From: Fidelibacterota bacterium | Lineage (GTDB): Bacteria > Fidelibacterota > Marinisomatia > Marinisomatales > TCS55 | Direction of reading: 5' to 3' | NCBI GenBank assembly: GCA_004124385.1 | Contig: SCKN01000002.1 | Coordinates: 248,001 to 312,000 of the forward strand | DNA: 64,000 nt | In this document: positions 17,213 to 27,508 of the stretch, piece by piece | How positions within the stretch are numbered: the first letter of the stretch is position 1 | Layout: each line of letters starts with the position of its first letter | Notes under the pieces: generated by a model | Told to the model about the DNA's origin: nothing | Database searches by the model: none | What the model saw: the letters and a program-made list of their open reading frames with translations, nothing else | Position numbers and translations under genes: made by a program

Positions 17213-18315
17213 ATTTCTAGACTTTTATAAATATCCAACAATTTTTTTTCTGCAATCGTCCAATTATAATGATCGGTGATTTTCTTATTGCCTTCTGAAA
17301 TATATCTTTTAAAAAGAGATTCATCCCGGATAACTTTTATAATCCCATCCGCTAAACTTTGGGCGGACCCTGGCTCTACCAATTCTCCTGCCCCATCAAG
17401 AAAGTGACGTACAGGAGGCACATCCGTCGCCACAACGGCACATCCTGCAGCCATATATTCGAATAATTTTGTTGGTGTATTTGTCTTTACTAATGGTGTT
17501 TCCAAAAATGGAATTACACCCACATTTGCATTTCTCATTTCTTCCCAAATAACATCGTGAGATACAGCATCCATTATATCAACATATTCTGACAATTTCA
17601 TTTTTTCAATTTTATCTTTGATTTGCAATAAAAATTTATCCGTACGCGGCGATCCTATAATTCGTAGTCGTGTCTTATTATTAGAATCAAGGACCAGTTT
17701 AAACGCATCAATTAATACAGATATTCCTCTTTCAAAACTTATTTGACCTTGATATAAAATCATAGGGGTGTCTGAAAAAGGGTGGTCTCCAGATATTTTT
17801 TCAAGAGGAGGAAAGTTTTCAACAACAGTTGTTTTTAACCCTTTTTTTTCATAATAATTTTCCCCGAATACTTTATTAGCCAAAATAACGTCATCTACAT
17901 ACATTAAATGAGATAGTTCAAAAAAGGATAGTGATTTATTAATCATTTTTTTCATTAATCCCTTTTTTGACGAAAATGTATCCCACATCTCCCGGAGGTT
18001 TTCATGAACATCATAAATAACTTTTATGCCGTGTTTCTTTTTCATCTGTTTCGCTAGACGTAGCATTTCAAATTCATGAATATGCAATACAGAAGCATCA
18101 TTTATTTTCCCTGATACAAATTGGATATACTTTTTTATTGGGTAGTTTTTTCTCTCTACGTTAATATGTTGAAGATTGTTTTCCGATAAATCCATTTCTC
18201 CATCCCACCGGGTGAAATATCGAATGTCATATCCAGTCTTGAGAAGTGATTTAATTTCTCGATGATAAATGCGTTCATCATCAGGCTTATGTCCGCTGGA
18301 AACAATAATAATCAT
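17209..18315 (-). CDS. glycosyltransferase family 4
   Basis: This 368-aa GT-B glycosyltransferase carries the Glyco_trans_1 signature 'PTKLFEYMAAGCAVVATDVP', containing the conserved glutamates, after 'MILYQGQISFERGISVLIDAF'. The N-terminal half has 'VLHIHEFEMLRLAKQMKK' and 'KVIYDVHENL', as in GT4 enzymes that build capsule or O-antigen. It overlaps the flippase gene and the next glycosyltransferase by 4 bases each. Confidence 0.88.
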   Translation of the reverse strand: MIIIVSSGHKPDDERIYHREIKSLLKTGYDIRYFTRWDGEMDLSENNLQHINVERKNYPIKKYIQFVSGKINDASVLHIHEFEMLRLAKQMKKKHGIKVIYDVHENLREMWDTFSSKKGLMKKMINKSLSFFELSHLMYVDDVILANKVFGENYYEKKGLKTTVVENFPPLEKISGDHPFSDTPMILYQGQISFERGISVLIDAFKLVLDSNNKTRLRIIGSPRTDKFLLQIKDKIEKMKLSEYVDIMDAVSHDVIWEEMRNANVGVIPFLETPLVKTNTPTKLFEYMAAGCAVVATDVPPVRHFLDGAGELVEPGSAQSLADGIIKVIRDESLFKRYISEGNKKITDHYNWTIAEKKLLDIYKSLEI

Positions 18316-19739
18316 AACTGTCTCCTAAAAATAAAATTTTGTTCTGTTTTATCTGCAACAATGAAAATCCATAGAATAAAATATCCCGATAGATACATAA
18401 ATTTTATTATCATCGAACCGTCTAAAAATATTGCTCCAATCATTGCAAAAAGAGGGAAAATAATACCAATTCGGCGAAATGGGATTTTATAATCTTTGCG
18501 CGATTTCAGATAAATAGATAAAGCCATTATTGCTTGTGCGCCCATCGTTGCAAGCGCCGCACCCATAACACCATATGTTGGAATGACTAAAATATTTAAT
18601 ACAACATTTGTTATGGCTCCAACAAAACGGAAAAGGGGTATCCATTTTGTTTTTTCTGGTAAATACACAGCTGGAAGCTGTAAAACATAAAGGCCAAAAA
18701 AGAAATAAGCTAAAAATATAACAGGAACAATATTGGTTGCGGACCAAAATGCTTCACCAAAAAAAGAAAAGTCTCCAACGTTAATTTTTACAAGATCATC
18801 TATAATTAATGTAAAGAAAACTGCTACAAAGCCATAAATACCCAAAAAATATGTAATAATTCGAGAAAACATTTCAGGAGCTTGATCGTCTTTTCCTTTT
18901 TTTAGAAAGAATGGAGTCCACCCCATAGTAAAACCCATAACCAATAATAAACCAAACATCCCCAACTTGTATCCAGCAGAATAAATACCAACCGCGGTTG
19001 TCCCAACCATCCACTCTAGTAAATATCTATCTGCCAATTCCATTACCATTGTAAATATTCCAGCAGGAATAAATGGTAGACCAAAATAGAGTATTTTTTT
19101 TAGAAGCGTTTTAGATATATACTTAAAACGTAAACGCTGGTATACGATTGGAAAAGAGAACATCAACATCAAAGTAGACGCAACTATATTCCCATAAAAA
19201 ACACCGATTATTCCCAATTTTGCATAAACAACAAAATAAATATTAAAGGCAATCGTCGTGAAAACATTTACCAGGTTTAAACCAACAAATGCCATTGGGC
19301 GTTCTTCTGTGCGTAAAATAAGCATCGGGAGATTCCAAAGCACATCCATTGCCAAAATAATTGAAATGAGCTGTAAAATATTGCTGTGTGCAGAGTCACC
19401 TATAATATATTGAGAAAGAAATGGAGACAGACCAATTAGTATTGAAGCTAAAATGATACTGGAAAAAAATTGTAAAATCCAAATTGTAGAAAAGACACCG
19501 TGCTTTTCTTTAACATTTTCGGTGATATAAAATTTCATTAATGCCGTATCCATTCCATACCTAAACAATATCAACGTAAATCCTATAAAGGCATATGCCA
19601 GAGAAATAACACCATATTCTTCAGCAGTAAATACATTAGTATAAAGAGGTAAAAGTAGAAATGTGACCAATCGTGTCATAATATGACCAACGCCATAAAT
19701 AACAGATTGGAGCGAAAGTTTTTTTATTTGATCAAACAC
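18312..19739 (-). CDS. polysaccharide flippase (Wzx/MATE-like, oligosaccharide export)
   Basis: This 475-aa protein has about 12-14 hydrophobic segments. Its N-terminal region 'YGVGHIMTRLVTFLLLPLYT' followed by 'EEYGVISLAYAF' is characteristic of the polysaccharide biosynthesis/Wzx family within the MATE/MVF superfamily. It would flip undecaprenyl-linked repeat units across the cytoplasmic membrane. Position among three glycosyltransferases and a FemAB-like gene supports this. No polymerase (Wzy) or chain-length regulator is in the window. Confidence 0.87.
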   Translation of the reverse strand: MFDQIKKLSLQSVIYGVGHIMTRLVTFLLLPLYTNVFTAEEYGVISLAYAFIGFTLILFRYGMDTALMKFYITENVKEKHGVFSTIWILQFFSSIILASILIGLSPFLSQYIIGDSAHSNILQLISIILAMDVLWNLPMLILRTEERPMAFVGLNLVNVFTTIAFNIYFVVYAKLGIIGVFYGNIVASTLMLMFSFPIVYQRLRFKYISKTLLKKILYFGLPFIPAGIFTMVMELADRYLLEWMVGTTAVGIYSAGYKLGMFGLLLVMGFTMGWTPFFLKKGKDDQAPEMFSRIITYFLGIYGFVAVFFTLIIDDLVKINVGDFSFFGEAFWSATNIVPVIFLAYFFFGLYVLQLPAVYLPEKTKWIPLFRFVGAITNVVLNILVIPTYGVMGAALATMGAQAIMALSIYLKSRKDYKIPFRRIGIIFPLFAMIGAIFLDGSMIIKFMYLSGYFILWIFIVADKTEQNFIFRRQL

Positions 19740-19743
19740 AGAT

Positions 19744-20706
19744 TTAAAAAATAATTTCTAGCGTATCTCTGAATTGTCCGCTGGCACCAAAATTTTCCTT
19801 AAAACGAGCTAATCCCATATTGGGTTCTTCATTGACAGTAAAAATGCCAAAGTCAAAAACACTATACTTTTGGGTAATCGCCCATTCAAAAATCTTATAA
19901 AATAATAAATTAATGGGACGAGCTTCCTGATAGTCTTCGTCATGGCTTATGTAGAACGCCAACACTACATTTTCAGTTGCAATAAAGTTTACAACACCAG
20001 CGACCATTTTGTCTTCTATAAATGCACCGAATAAATGGATTTTATCAGGAAATAAATCTTTAAGACGCATAAGTTCACCTATAGAATGGGTGGGTGTTAC
20101 ATTATGACGGATACTCAAATTCTTTTTCAGAATCTCATAGAAGGAATAAAAATCATCCGTTTGTTTTACAACTATTCCCGATTTTTCAGCTTTACGGACG
20201 GCCGTGCGATGGGTGGATTTAAACTTGGTTAAATTTTCATCTATTGATTTCTCCAAAAATAATACACTGGATATTTCTCTCTTTGTGTATTGAAAGTTAT
20301 TTTTCTTAAGTGCAAAATCTATATAATGGGAAAGTCGTTTACTGTAAATCGTGGGGGTTTGTGTTAGTTTAATTCTATCAAAGTTTTCTCTTTTTGAATA
20401 TTCTACCAACTGATTAACCATCTCCATGGCATCTGCAAAAGCTAAATCTTCGGGGACAACAAACGAACCGACTGAAGCACCTGGATGAGATACCAAAGTA
20501 GAACCATTTTCCGTCTCAACAATAGCTGCAGGGAAAACACCAACTAATTTCCCTTTTTTGTAAAACTCTAAACTATGATCATTAAATCGTCCCTCTGGAT
20601 GATAGCTTAAAAATCGACGAGTATGGAACAGGGTGCCATTATTTGCCGAGGAAACGAAGTTATCCCACGCTGAAGAATTGTTATCGAATTGCTTGACCGT
20701 AATCAT
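19744..20706 (-). CDS. FemAB/GNAT-like acyltransferase of the polysaccharide cluster
   Basis: This 320-aa protein has two GNAT-like halves in the style of FemAB/BioF2-type transferases. The N-terminal part has 'FHTRRFLSYHPEGRF' and 'GKLVGVFPAAIVE'; the C-terminal part has 'STHRTAVRKAEKSGIVV', 'KIHLFGAFIEDKMVAGVVNF' and 'VFDFGIFTVNEEPNMGLARFK'. Such enzymes transfer aminoacyl or acyl groups and are frequent in exopolysaccharide loci. The acceptor is unknown. It is the first gene of the cluster, divergent from eno with 117 bases between. Confidence 0.8.
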   Translation of the reverse strand: MITVKQFDNNSSAWDNFVSSANNGTLFHTRRFLSYHPEGRFNDHSLEFYKKGKLVGVFPAAIVETENGSTLVSHPGASVGSFVVPEDLAFADAMEMVNQLVEYSKRENFDRIKLTQTPTIYSKRLSHYIDFALKKNNFQYTKREISSVLFLEKSIDENLTKFKSTHRTAVRKAEKSGIVVKQTDDFYSFYEILKKNLSIRHNVTPTHSIGELMRLKDLFPDKIHLFGAFIEDKMVAGVVNFIATENVVLAFYISHDEDYQEARPINLLFYKIFEWAITQKYSVFDFGIFTVNEEPNMGLARFKENFGASGQFRDTLEIIF

Positions 20707-20820
20707 ATGAAAAAATCAAACGAAAATTAGGGGGAGATGTTTCCATAAACAATTCCTGATTGATTTACATTTGCACCGGTAAAATCGACTCTCTAACTTG
20801 TTTACCTCATTTAAGGATAA

Positions 20821-22103
<1,283 letters not shown>

Positions 22104-22104
<1 letters not shown>

Positions 22105-22451
22105 TGCGGCGTTATTCTTCTATGCAGCGTAAGCGTAAGAAAAACCGTGGCAATCAAGGAATTGAGTTGCAAAAAAAACTGGTCCGTTTTGTTTTAATTT
22201 TGGGTGCAATTGTTTTATTAATCATTTTCTTTTTTGGTGACCATGGTGTCTATCAATTGTATAGATTAAATGCTGAAAAAGCCGAAATACAAAATGCTAT
22301 TACAAATCTTCGAGAAGAAAAACGGCAACTTGGAAATGAAAAAATTCGACTAGAATCAGACTATGAATATATTGAAGAACTTGCCCGTGAGCGTTATCGT
22401 ATGGCCAAACCGGGAGAAAAAGTTTTTAAGGTTGTCCCGAAAGTAGAATAG
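22104..22451 (+). CDS. septum formation initiator, FtsB/DivIC family
   Basis: This 115-aa single-pass membrane protein has a basic N-terminus, one transmembrane helix (about 27-45), a coiled coil ('LNAEKAEIQNAITNLREEKR' and on) and the conserved end 'YEYIEELARERYRMAKPGEK'. FtsB/DivIC binds FtsL and FtsQ in the divisome. It directly follows eno (TAATG overlap), the classic eno-ftsB neighbourhood. Confidence 0.92.
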
Positions 22452-22648
22452 TCTTTATAATATTTAAGGTGGAGGTAATCGAAAAAAGTAACCTTTTAAA
22501 TTTCTTCTAGTTTGTACTTTTTAAATAAACACAGCTTGTTTACGGAGGGAATAACCCCAGAGTAGAAAAAAATGAGTTGATCTTTTATAAGATAATCATA
22601 ACATTAGACATATAATATTCAACGAAGAATTTCCATAAAGATGAAATA

Positions 22649-23974
22649 ATGAGTAAAACAACTATTTTAACAGCGATTATAATAACCATTAATCTTGTCC
22701 AGGTTGCATTGGCTGAAACAATTTGGTCCGAAGATTTTGCAAGTTATTCAGATAACTCTGGATACATAGGATCGGGTTCAGGAGCAGTTACTACAGAAGA
22801 TTACCCAAGCTCTGTTACTAAATGGACTTTAGATGTATCTGCTGCTGCTCTCAGTGCTGATTCTGACTGGTTTATGGTAAATTCTGTATCCTCACAAAAT
22901 CTGTTTGAAACAAGAGACTCTGATGGCGAATGTATATGGACATCTGAATCAATCGCCATTTCTGGATATACAGATGTTGGTATTCAGGTTACTGTAACTG
23001 AAAACGGAACTCTTGAATCAGCTGACTACGTTAAACTTTACTATAAACTCGATAGCGGACCTGAAACTATATTCGAAACTAATGGCGATAATGTTGATGA
23101 TTTTGATGACGGTGTAACGGCAAGCCACTCAAATCTTTCGGGGAGTACGCTACAAATAATAATAAAAACTAAGAATAATGCCACAGACGAGTATTTAAGG
23201 TTTGATGATGTGATGGTAACTGGCATACCCACTGTCACCATAGGGGATGCATCCGCAGATGCCGGTTGGCGTATGCTCTCATTACCAATAACGGGTGGTA
23301 CCGTTGAGGATATCTCTGATGATACACCGGTGCAGGGCATTACCAGCGGTGACGATGCCTCAGCCGAGCCCAACTTTTATATCAATACCGCCTCAACTGG
23401 TGAAGGGACAAATGGCTGGTCTGATCCGACTAATGTGTCCACTGCGTGGGGCGATGGGTTAGGATTTATTTTATTTTTCTTCGATAATACCAGCAACGGC
23501 AGCTCTGTACTTCCTGTTACGCTGGATGTATCCGGTTCAGAACCGGGCAGTGATGTCACGGTCACCCTGTCAGATACATACACACTTGTGGGTAATCCTT
23601 TTGCCTCTAATATCAACTTGGACGATATTTCGGGCGATGACAGTGAAGCTGGTACACAGGATGGTTTGACAAGTCCAATTCACGTTTGGACCGATGGCGT
23701 TGGTACTGATAATTCTGGTTTGTTGACGACATATAACCTTGGTGAAAGTAAAATTATCAGCGCTTGGCAGGGATTTTTTCTGCAAAGGTTTAGCAACTCT
23801 ACATCACAACTTACAATTCCAACATCTGCAAAAACAAGCAGTGCTGCCACTATTTCAATCTTCTCAAAAATGATGATGACAAACAGGCGTACCATTGAAC
23901 TGCGGCTTGATGCGCCGAACGAAAATGCTGATATAGCCAATAAGTTCTACTTCACGGAAGTTTCCCATGAATGA
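22649..23974 (+). CDS. T9SS type-A secreted protein, N-terminal part (gene split by a 4-base duplication)
   Basis: This 441-residue part starts with a signal peptide ('ILTAIIITINLVQVALA', cleavage after about 23) followed by a beta-rich region resembling carbohydrate-binding or choice-of-anchor modules ('WSEDFASY' through 'YLRFDDVMVTG', residues 25-190). A further region has 'AGWRMLSLPITGG' and 'DTYTLVGNPFASNI', recurrent in FCB secreted proteins. The frame ends at 23974, and the rest continues in another frame from 23967. At the junction TGAA occurs twice in tandem; removing one copy restores a continuous reading '...EVSHEDAFDGGK...'. The full protein would be about 670 aa. A TATAAT sequence 33 bases upstream of the ATG may be the -10 element. 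The neighbours are an exosortase module. Confidence 0.8.
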   Translation: MSKTTILTAIIITINLVQVALAETIWSEDFASYSDNSGYIGSGSGAVTTEDYPSSVTKWTLDVSAAALSADSDWFMVNSVSSQNLFETRDSDGECIWTSESIAISGYTDVGIQVTVTENGTLESADYVKLYYKLDSGPETIFETNGDNVDDFDDGVTASHSNLSGSTLQIIIKTKNNATDEYLRFDDVMVTGIPTVTIGDASADAGWRMLSLPITGGTVEDISDDTPVQGITSGDDASAEPNFYINTASTGEGTNGWSDPTNVSTAWGDGLGFILFFFDNTSNGSSVLPVTLDVSGSEPGSDVTVTLSDTYTLVGNPFASNINLDDISGDDSEAGTQDGLTSPIHVWTDGVGTDNSGLLTTYNLGESKIISAWQGFFLQRFSNSTSQLTIPTSAKTSSAATISIFSKMMMTNRRTIELRLDAPNENADIANKFYFTEVSHE

Positions 23975-24674
23975 AGATGCCTTTGACGGGGGCAAACTGC
24001 TGCCCTTGGACGGTAGTCCCAGTCTGGCCTTTATCCAATATTTTGATGAGGAAGAACGACTGTTGGTGCAGGATGCCAGGGCCTACCAGCCGGAAGAAGA
24101 CCAAACCTATGAACTGACCATTCTAGATGCCGGTGTGAGCGGAACGTATCAGATCAGCTGGCCTGTTATGGATAATATACCATCTGATTGGGAAATTACA
24201 CTGACCGATCTGGAGACCGGTGCTGTTGTTAATATGCAGGAAGAAGAATTCTACACATTTTACATTCAAAATCCGATAGGTCAGCTGCAGACCGATCGAC
24301 TGCAACCGGTTACAGTCGATGCAAATGCAGTGTACCGTAATACTGTACCGCCTCGGTTTAGTATAACCATCAGTGGTTTTGCACTTGGTTTTGATAACAA
24401 TTCATTGCCTAATAATTTCGCTCTCTATCCGGCCTATCCTAACCCTTTTAATCCCAGCACGACCATTCGCTTTGATGTTCCTGAAGAGGGGTTCATCACC
24501 ATGAACGTGTATAACATTACCGGCAAACTGGTGGAGACATTAGTCAATGAAATCCTGCCAACAGGCAGTCACAGTATGCAATGGAATCCGGTTAATCTGT
24601 CGTCCGGGGTGTATATTGTGCAGTTAAAAGCGGGAGAGACAGTCTTTAATCAGAAAATAACGTTCATTAAATAA
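23967..24674 (+). CDS. T9SS type-A secreted protein, C-terminal part with sorting domain
   Basis: This 235-residue continuation of the gene at 22649 is displaced by a frameshift. Residues 20-130 are beta sandwich-like ('YELTILDAGVSGTYQISWPV', 'WEITLTDLETGAVV'). The end is a type-A T9SS sorting domain: 'YPNPFNPSTTIRFDVPEEG', then 'VYNITGKLVETLV' and 'SSGVYIVQLKAGETVF' up to the C-terminus. Its nominal ATG overlaps the stop of the first part, so translation by coupling cannot be excluded. However, there is no signal peptide in this part, so a separate product would not be exported. Confidence 0.8.
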   Translation: MNEDAFDGGKLLPLDGSPSLAFIQYFDEEERLLVQDARAYQPEEDQTYELTILDAGVSGTYQISWPVMDNIPSDWEITLTDLETGAVVNMQEEEFYTFYIQNPIGQLQTDRLQPVTVDANAVYRNTVPPRFSITISGFALGFDNNSLPNNFALYPAYPNPFNPSTTIRFDVPEEGFITMNVYNITGKLVETLVNEILPTGSHSMQWNPVNLSSGVYIVQLKAGETVFNQKITFIK

Positions 24675-24686
24675 AGAGGTGAAATC

Positions 24687-24863
24687 ATGAGAAATAAAAT
24701 CGTACAAATCATCGCATTGTCACTACCGCTGATCACAGTTATCACCGCTCAGCCCGATTTCCCCGGCGCTCCAGCTCAGGCACCCATCGGCGGACTTGGA
24801 CTTCTGGCTGCGGCCGGTGGAGCCATGGCATTAAAAAAACTGTATGATAAACATAAAAAGTAG
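24687..24863 (+). CDS. very short exported protein with exosortase-type sorting signal
   Basis: This 58-aa protein has a clear ribosome binding site (AGAGGTG) before the ATG. Residues 1-21 are a signal peptide ending in 'ITAQ'. What is left is about 37 residues: 'PDFPGAPAQAPIGGLGLLAA', a short alanine-rich hydrophobic helix, then a basic tail 'KKLYDKHKK'. A P-I-G-G-L motif, hydrophobic stretch and basic tail form the tripartite layout of PEP-CTERM-like signals, most like the PID-CTERM-type short proteins I associate with Bacteroidota exosortases. The next gene is an exosortase and overlaps it by 20 bases, so it is the probable substrate. Almost nothing is left besides the sorting signal, so its job may be as a small anchored peptide. 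Confidence 0.75.
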   Translation: MRNKIVQIIALSLPLITVITAQPDFPGAPAQAPIGGLGLLAAAGGAMALKKLYDKHKK

Positions 24864-25386
24864 ATTTTCCCCGCTTACATTATTCCTTTTGAAAGCAGGC
24901 GGTGTATATGCTGCCTGGCTGTTGATCTATGATCTCGTTATCCTCCCCGATGGCAGGCTGGACACTTGGCTGAGCATGACAAGCGTAAAACTCGCTGCTG
25001 CAGGATTATCATTTGCGGGCTGGGAAATCGAGACAGCCGGACGTTTTATCGCCTGCACTGGAAATAGAGGCATAGAAATTCAAAACGGCTGTAACGGCAT
25101 GGATCTTTTGGGACTGTATGCAGGTTTTATTATTGCCTACCCCGGCGACCTGAAAAAACGCATGACCTTCATAGCAGCTGGAATTGGGCTGTTATTCGTC
25201 GCCAACGTATTTCGTATTGCTTTTTTCGTCCTTTCCAATCTATACTACCCTAATTACTGGGATCCTGTGCATCATTGGAGTTCGATTGTCTTTTTCTATC
25301 CAATTGTTTTAACATTATGGTATCTATGGACTACCGTGAGCGATCATACCGATATCTTTTCTGGCGCCAGCTTATCATCAGCCTGA
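24844..25386 (+). CDS. exosortase/archaeosortase family transpeptidase
   Basis: This 180-aa membrane protein has about five hydrophobic segments and the exosortase catalytic triad. Cys83 is in 'NGCNGMDLLGLYAGF', Arg124 in 'NVFRIAFF', and His143 or His144 in 'PVHHWSS'. Family members cleave and reattach substrates bearing PEP-CTERM-like tails, coupled to surface glycan export. It is shorter than EpsH-type exosortases, as in the XrtF/XrtX-like forms of Bacteroidota. It overlaps the 58-aa candidate substrate upstream, and a small membrane protein follows. Confidence 0.85.
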   Translation: MINIKSRFSPLTLFLLKAGGVYAAWLLIYDLVILPDGRLDTWLSMTSVKLAAAGLSFAGWEIETAGRFIACTGNRGIEIQNGCNGMDLLGLYAGFIIAYPGDLKKRMTFIAAGIGLLFVANVFRIAFFVLSNLYYPNYWDPVHHWSSIVFFYPIVLTLWYLWTTVSDHTDIFSGASLSSA

Positions 25387-25820
25387 TTGCCATCGGGCTG
25401 GTTTATATATTATTTATTCGTCCAATACAATCCTTTGCTGTTCGAGAATTCATCCTGCCCGCATTTGATTCTTTCATCAAGCCTGACAGTGATATTCTTA
25501 CCACACTAGGAAGGGATGAATTTTTTCTATCATCACTATCAGATTCATTACCAAGAGTAAAAATAGAGTTTCCCTTCAGCGGCTATTTTTGGCTGGCCAT
25601 GTCATTAATCTGGCCCACAAAAAACAAACATTTTCGTCGTATAGTTTGGAATTATAATATGGCACTATTTGTAATTATTCCACTAGCAGCGGTTGGAATT
25701 ATGTATGGGATTACTTGGCTGGCGCCCCTGATAAATGTTCACGATAAAGTGTATAAAGCGCTGTTTTTGATTTTAGGTGTATTAGCAGTTAGAGAAGCAG
25801 ATAAACTGTTAAAAGACTAA
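25326..25820 (+). CDS. exosortase-associated membrane protein
   Basis: This protein of about 164 aa (from the ATG at 25326) has an N-terminal hydrophobic segment ('LIISLIAIGLVYILFI'), a polar middle, and two or three more hydrophobic segments ('YFWLAMSLIWP', 'ALFVIIPLAAVGIMYGITWL', 'ALFLILGVLAV'). It overlaps the exosortase gene by 61 bases, or more if the ATG at 25317 or 25275 is used. Companion membrane proteins of this sort accompany short exosortases in Bacteroidota; I infer a partnership from position and topology, not from a recognised domain. Its stop overlaps the stop of the convergent rhomboid gene by 4 bases. Confidence 0.65.
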   Translation: MDYRERSYRYLFWRQLIISLIAIGLVYILFIRPIQSFAVREFILPAFDSFIKPDSDILTTLGRDEFFLSSLSDSLPRVKIEFPFSGYFWLAMSLIWPTKNKHFRRIVWNYNMALFVIIPLAAVGIMYGITWLAPLINVHDKVYKALFLILGVLAVREADKLLKD

Positions 25821-26641
25821 TCTTTTTTTCTTCCTTGGGAAAAATCTTTGCTTGCTCTATAAAGTAAATCTTTCTCTTCTTCAGTTAGGTTATCATAGCC
25901 CGTTTCGTTTATTTTATCTAGTAATTGATCGACTTCATTTTGCATTTCTATTTTTTTCTGATCCCTTTTACTATTTATTGAAGAACGAAATTCTTCTATT
26001 TGTTTGTGCACAGAAAATCGAAAATCTTTCCAATGCCAATAGTAGCGTAAATAAACAAAACCAATCACCATTCCTGACAAATGAGTTAAATGACTGATAT
26101 TGGTATTATTATTAAATGATGATAAAAAAGCAACAGCTCCCAAAAAGACCACAAACCATTTTACTTTAATTGGAATCATAAAATAGAGATAGACAGTTCG
26201 GTTTGGGAACATCATTCCATATGCTATTAGAATACCATAAATCGCCCCACTGGCGCCTATCAACACAGAATATGACTGACCTGCATTGAATAATAACCAA
26301 ACAAGCCCCGACCCCACACCCGTCAAAAAATAATAACGTAAAAATTGAGTTCTGCCCCAAATAGATTCCATTTCCGAGCCAAACATCCACAAAACAAACA
26401 TGTTGATCAATACATGAAATAAGTCACCATGGATAAACATATATGTTATCGGCTGCCAAATCATGGGCCAGACTGTTTTCGGTGATAATCCAAATATGCC
26501 GGCAAGGTCAATTTGGCTCTTGGCAACAAACCTTAATAGAAACAACCCAACATTTATAATAATAAGAATTTTGATAGCATCTGTAAAATATTTGGGCTTG
26601 AAGGAAAGATTGCCTTGTTCAGATTGAAATTGATATTTCAA
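25817..26641 (-). CDS. rhomboid family intramembrane serine protease
   Basis: This 274-aa protein has six or seven membrane helices. The catalytic serine is Ser131 in 'LIGASGAIYGIL' and the catalytic histidine His187 in 'HLTHLSGM'. The conserved 'HGDLFHVLINMFVLWMFG' segment precedes them. A cytoplasmic tail of about 70 residues, rich in Lys, Glu and Asp, follows the last helix. Rhomboids cleave transmembrane helices of other proteins; the substrate is unknown. It overlaps the upstream hypothetical gene by 4 bases. Confidence 0.92.
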   Translation of the reverse strand: MKYQFQSEQGNLSFKPKYFTDAIKILIIINVGLFLLRFVAKSQIDLAGIFGLSPKTVWPMIWQPITYMFIHGDLFHVLINMFVLWMFGSEMESIWGRTQFLRYYFLTGVGSGLVWLLFNAGQSYSVLIGASGAIYGILIAYGMMFPNRTVYLYFMIPIKVKWFVVFLGAVAFLSSFNNNTNISHLTHLSGMVIGFVYLRYYWHWKDFRFSVHKQIEEFRSSINSKRDQKKIEMQNEVDQLLDKINETGYDNLTEEEKDLLYRASKDFSQGRKKD

Positions 26642-27507
26642 AATAGACCTTCTGCTATTAATTTTTTATACTGTTTTCTATGTTTCATATTAAATATGGG
26701 TGTCATAGCCGATAATGGAGCTTCCGGGATTTTTAATTGCGGCATCGTGTAAAGTTCCAGCTTAATATTCATATTTTGTCTTTGTTTATACATATTAAAA
26801 GTTGTGCTGACAAATAAATGCCTGGGGAGTATCCCATCAATATTTTCAAATCCATACTTGATAAGGCTGTCTCTTATTATTGTTGAGCAACTTCGTGTAA
26901 AAAAACTGAAATCTGCATATTTCTCCGGTTTTTTAGGATTAACAGGTGTTGTATGAATAATATCTAATTCCTCATCCAAAATATTGCTCAATCGCTTTAT
27001 ATCCATACCTCTTATGCGCAATACATGGATTGATCGCATAAAATTACGACCAAATTTATCATAAAATGCTTGCCCGTTTTCGAGAATTTCAAATTTACCA
27101 TTAACTGGTGATGGGGCAAATTCACCTAATGCCGGCCGATAAAAAAATTCTTCCGGTGTCATAATTTCATTTTCATTCAACAAATGGGAAAAATTATAAA
27201 TATGCCCATTCACATTTATGGCGTTATGACCAAATAAGGATGCGGGATACTTTATCAATCGTTCATTATAATAAAAATCAACAATCGGTTCTTCAGATGT
27301 AGGTTCATCCGGCCAAATAAGAATGATCGGTTGAGATGTTTTATAATCCATTTGAGATAATTCCCGCGCACAAACATTTCGGCCCAACCAGTGAGTTAAA
27401 TATCCATCCCAAATTAAGCGCCCTTCAAAAAATGTTTTACCATTGCCTTTAATAAATGCTTGTCCGTTCTCTTTGCACAATTGGCCTTTAATTATATGTT
27501 GTTCCAT
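26638..27507 (-). CDS. hypothetical protein, possibly Lnb_N/DUF4105-like
   Basis: This 289-aa soluble-looking protein has no signal peptide. Residues 1-35 are Gly/Lys-rich ('GNGKTFFEGRLIWDGYLTHW'), an unusual start that could form beta hairpins. A central region 'HVLRIRGMDIKRLSNILDEE' followed by 'SFFTRSCSTIIRDSLIKYGF' recalls the cysteine-containing core of Lnb_N/DUF4105 or permuted papain-like amidases (N/S-C-[ST]-x-L/I-x-D), so it could be a thiol hydrolase; this is a weak resemblance. It sits between rhomboid (4-base overlap) and recO, apparently one transcription unit. Confidence 0.6.
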   Translation of the reverse strand: MEQHIIKGQLCKENGQAFIKGNGKTFFEGRLIWDGYLTHWLGRNVCARELSQMDYKTSQPIILIWPDEPTSEEPIVDFYYNERLIKYPASLFGHNAINVNGHIYNFSHLLNENEIMTPEEFFYRPALGEFAPSPVNGKFEILENGQAFYDKFGRNFMRSIHVLRIRGMDIKRLSNILDEELDIIHTTPVNPKKPEKYADFSFFTRSCSTIIRDSLIKYGFENIDGILPRHLFVSTTFNMYKQRQNMNIKLELYTMPQLKIPEAPLSAMTPIFNMKHRKQYKKLIAEGLF

Positions 27508-27508
27508 A

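Noticed and set aside
22452-22648. gene or terminator between ftsB and the T9SS gene
   Set aside because: No open frame with a start signal and no stable hairpin; only a TATAAT 33 bases before the next ATG stands out, which is insufficient alone.
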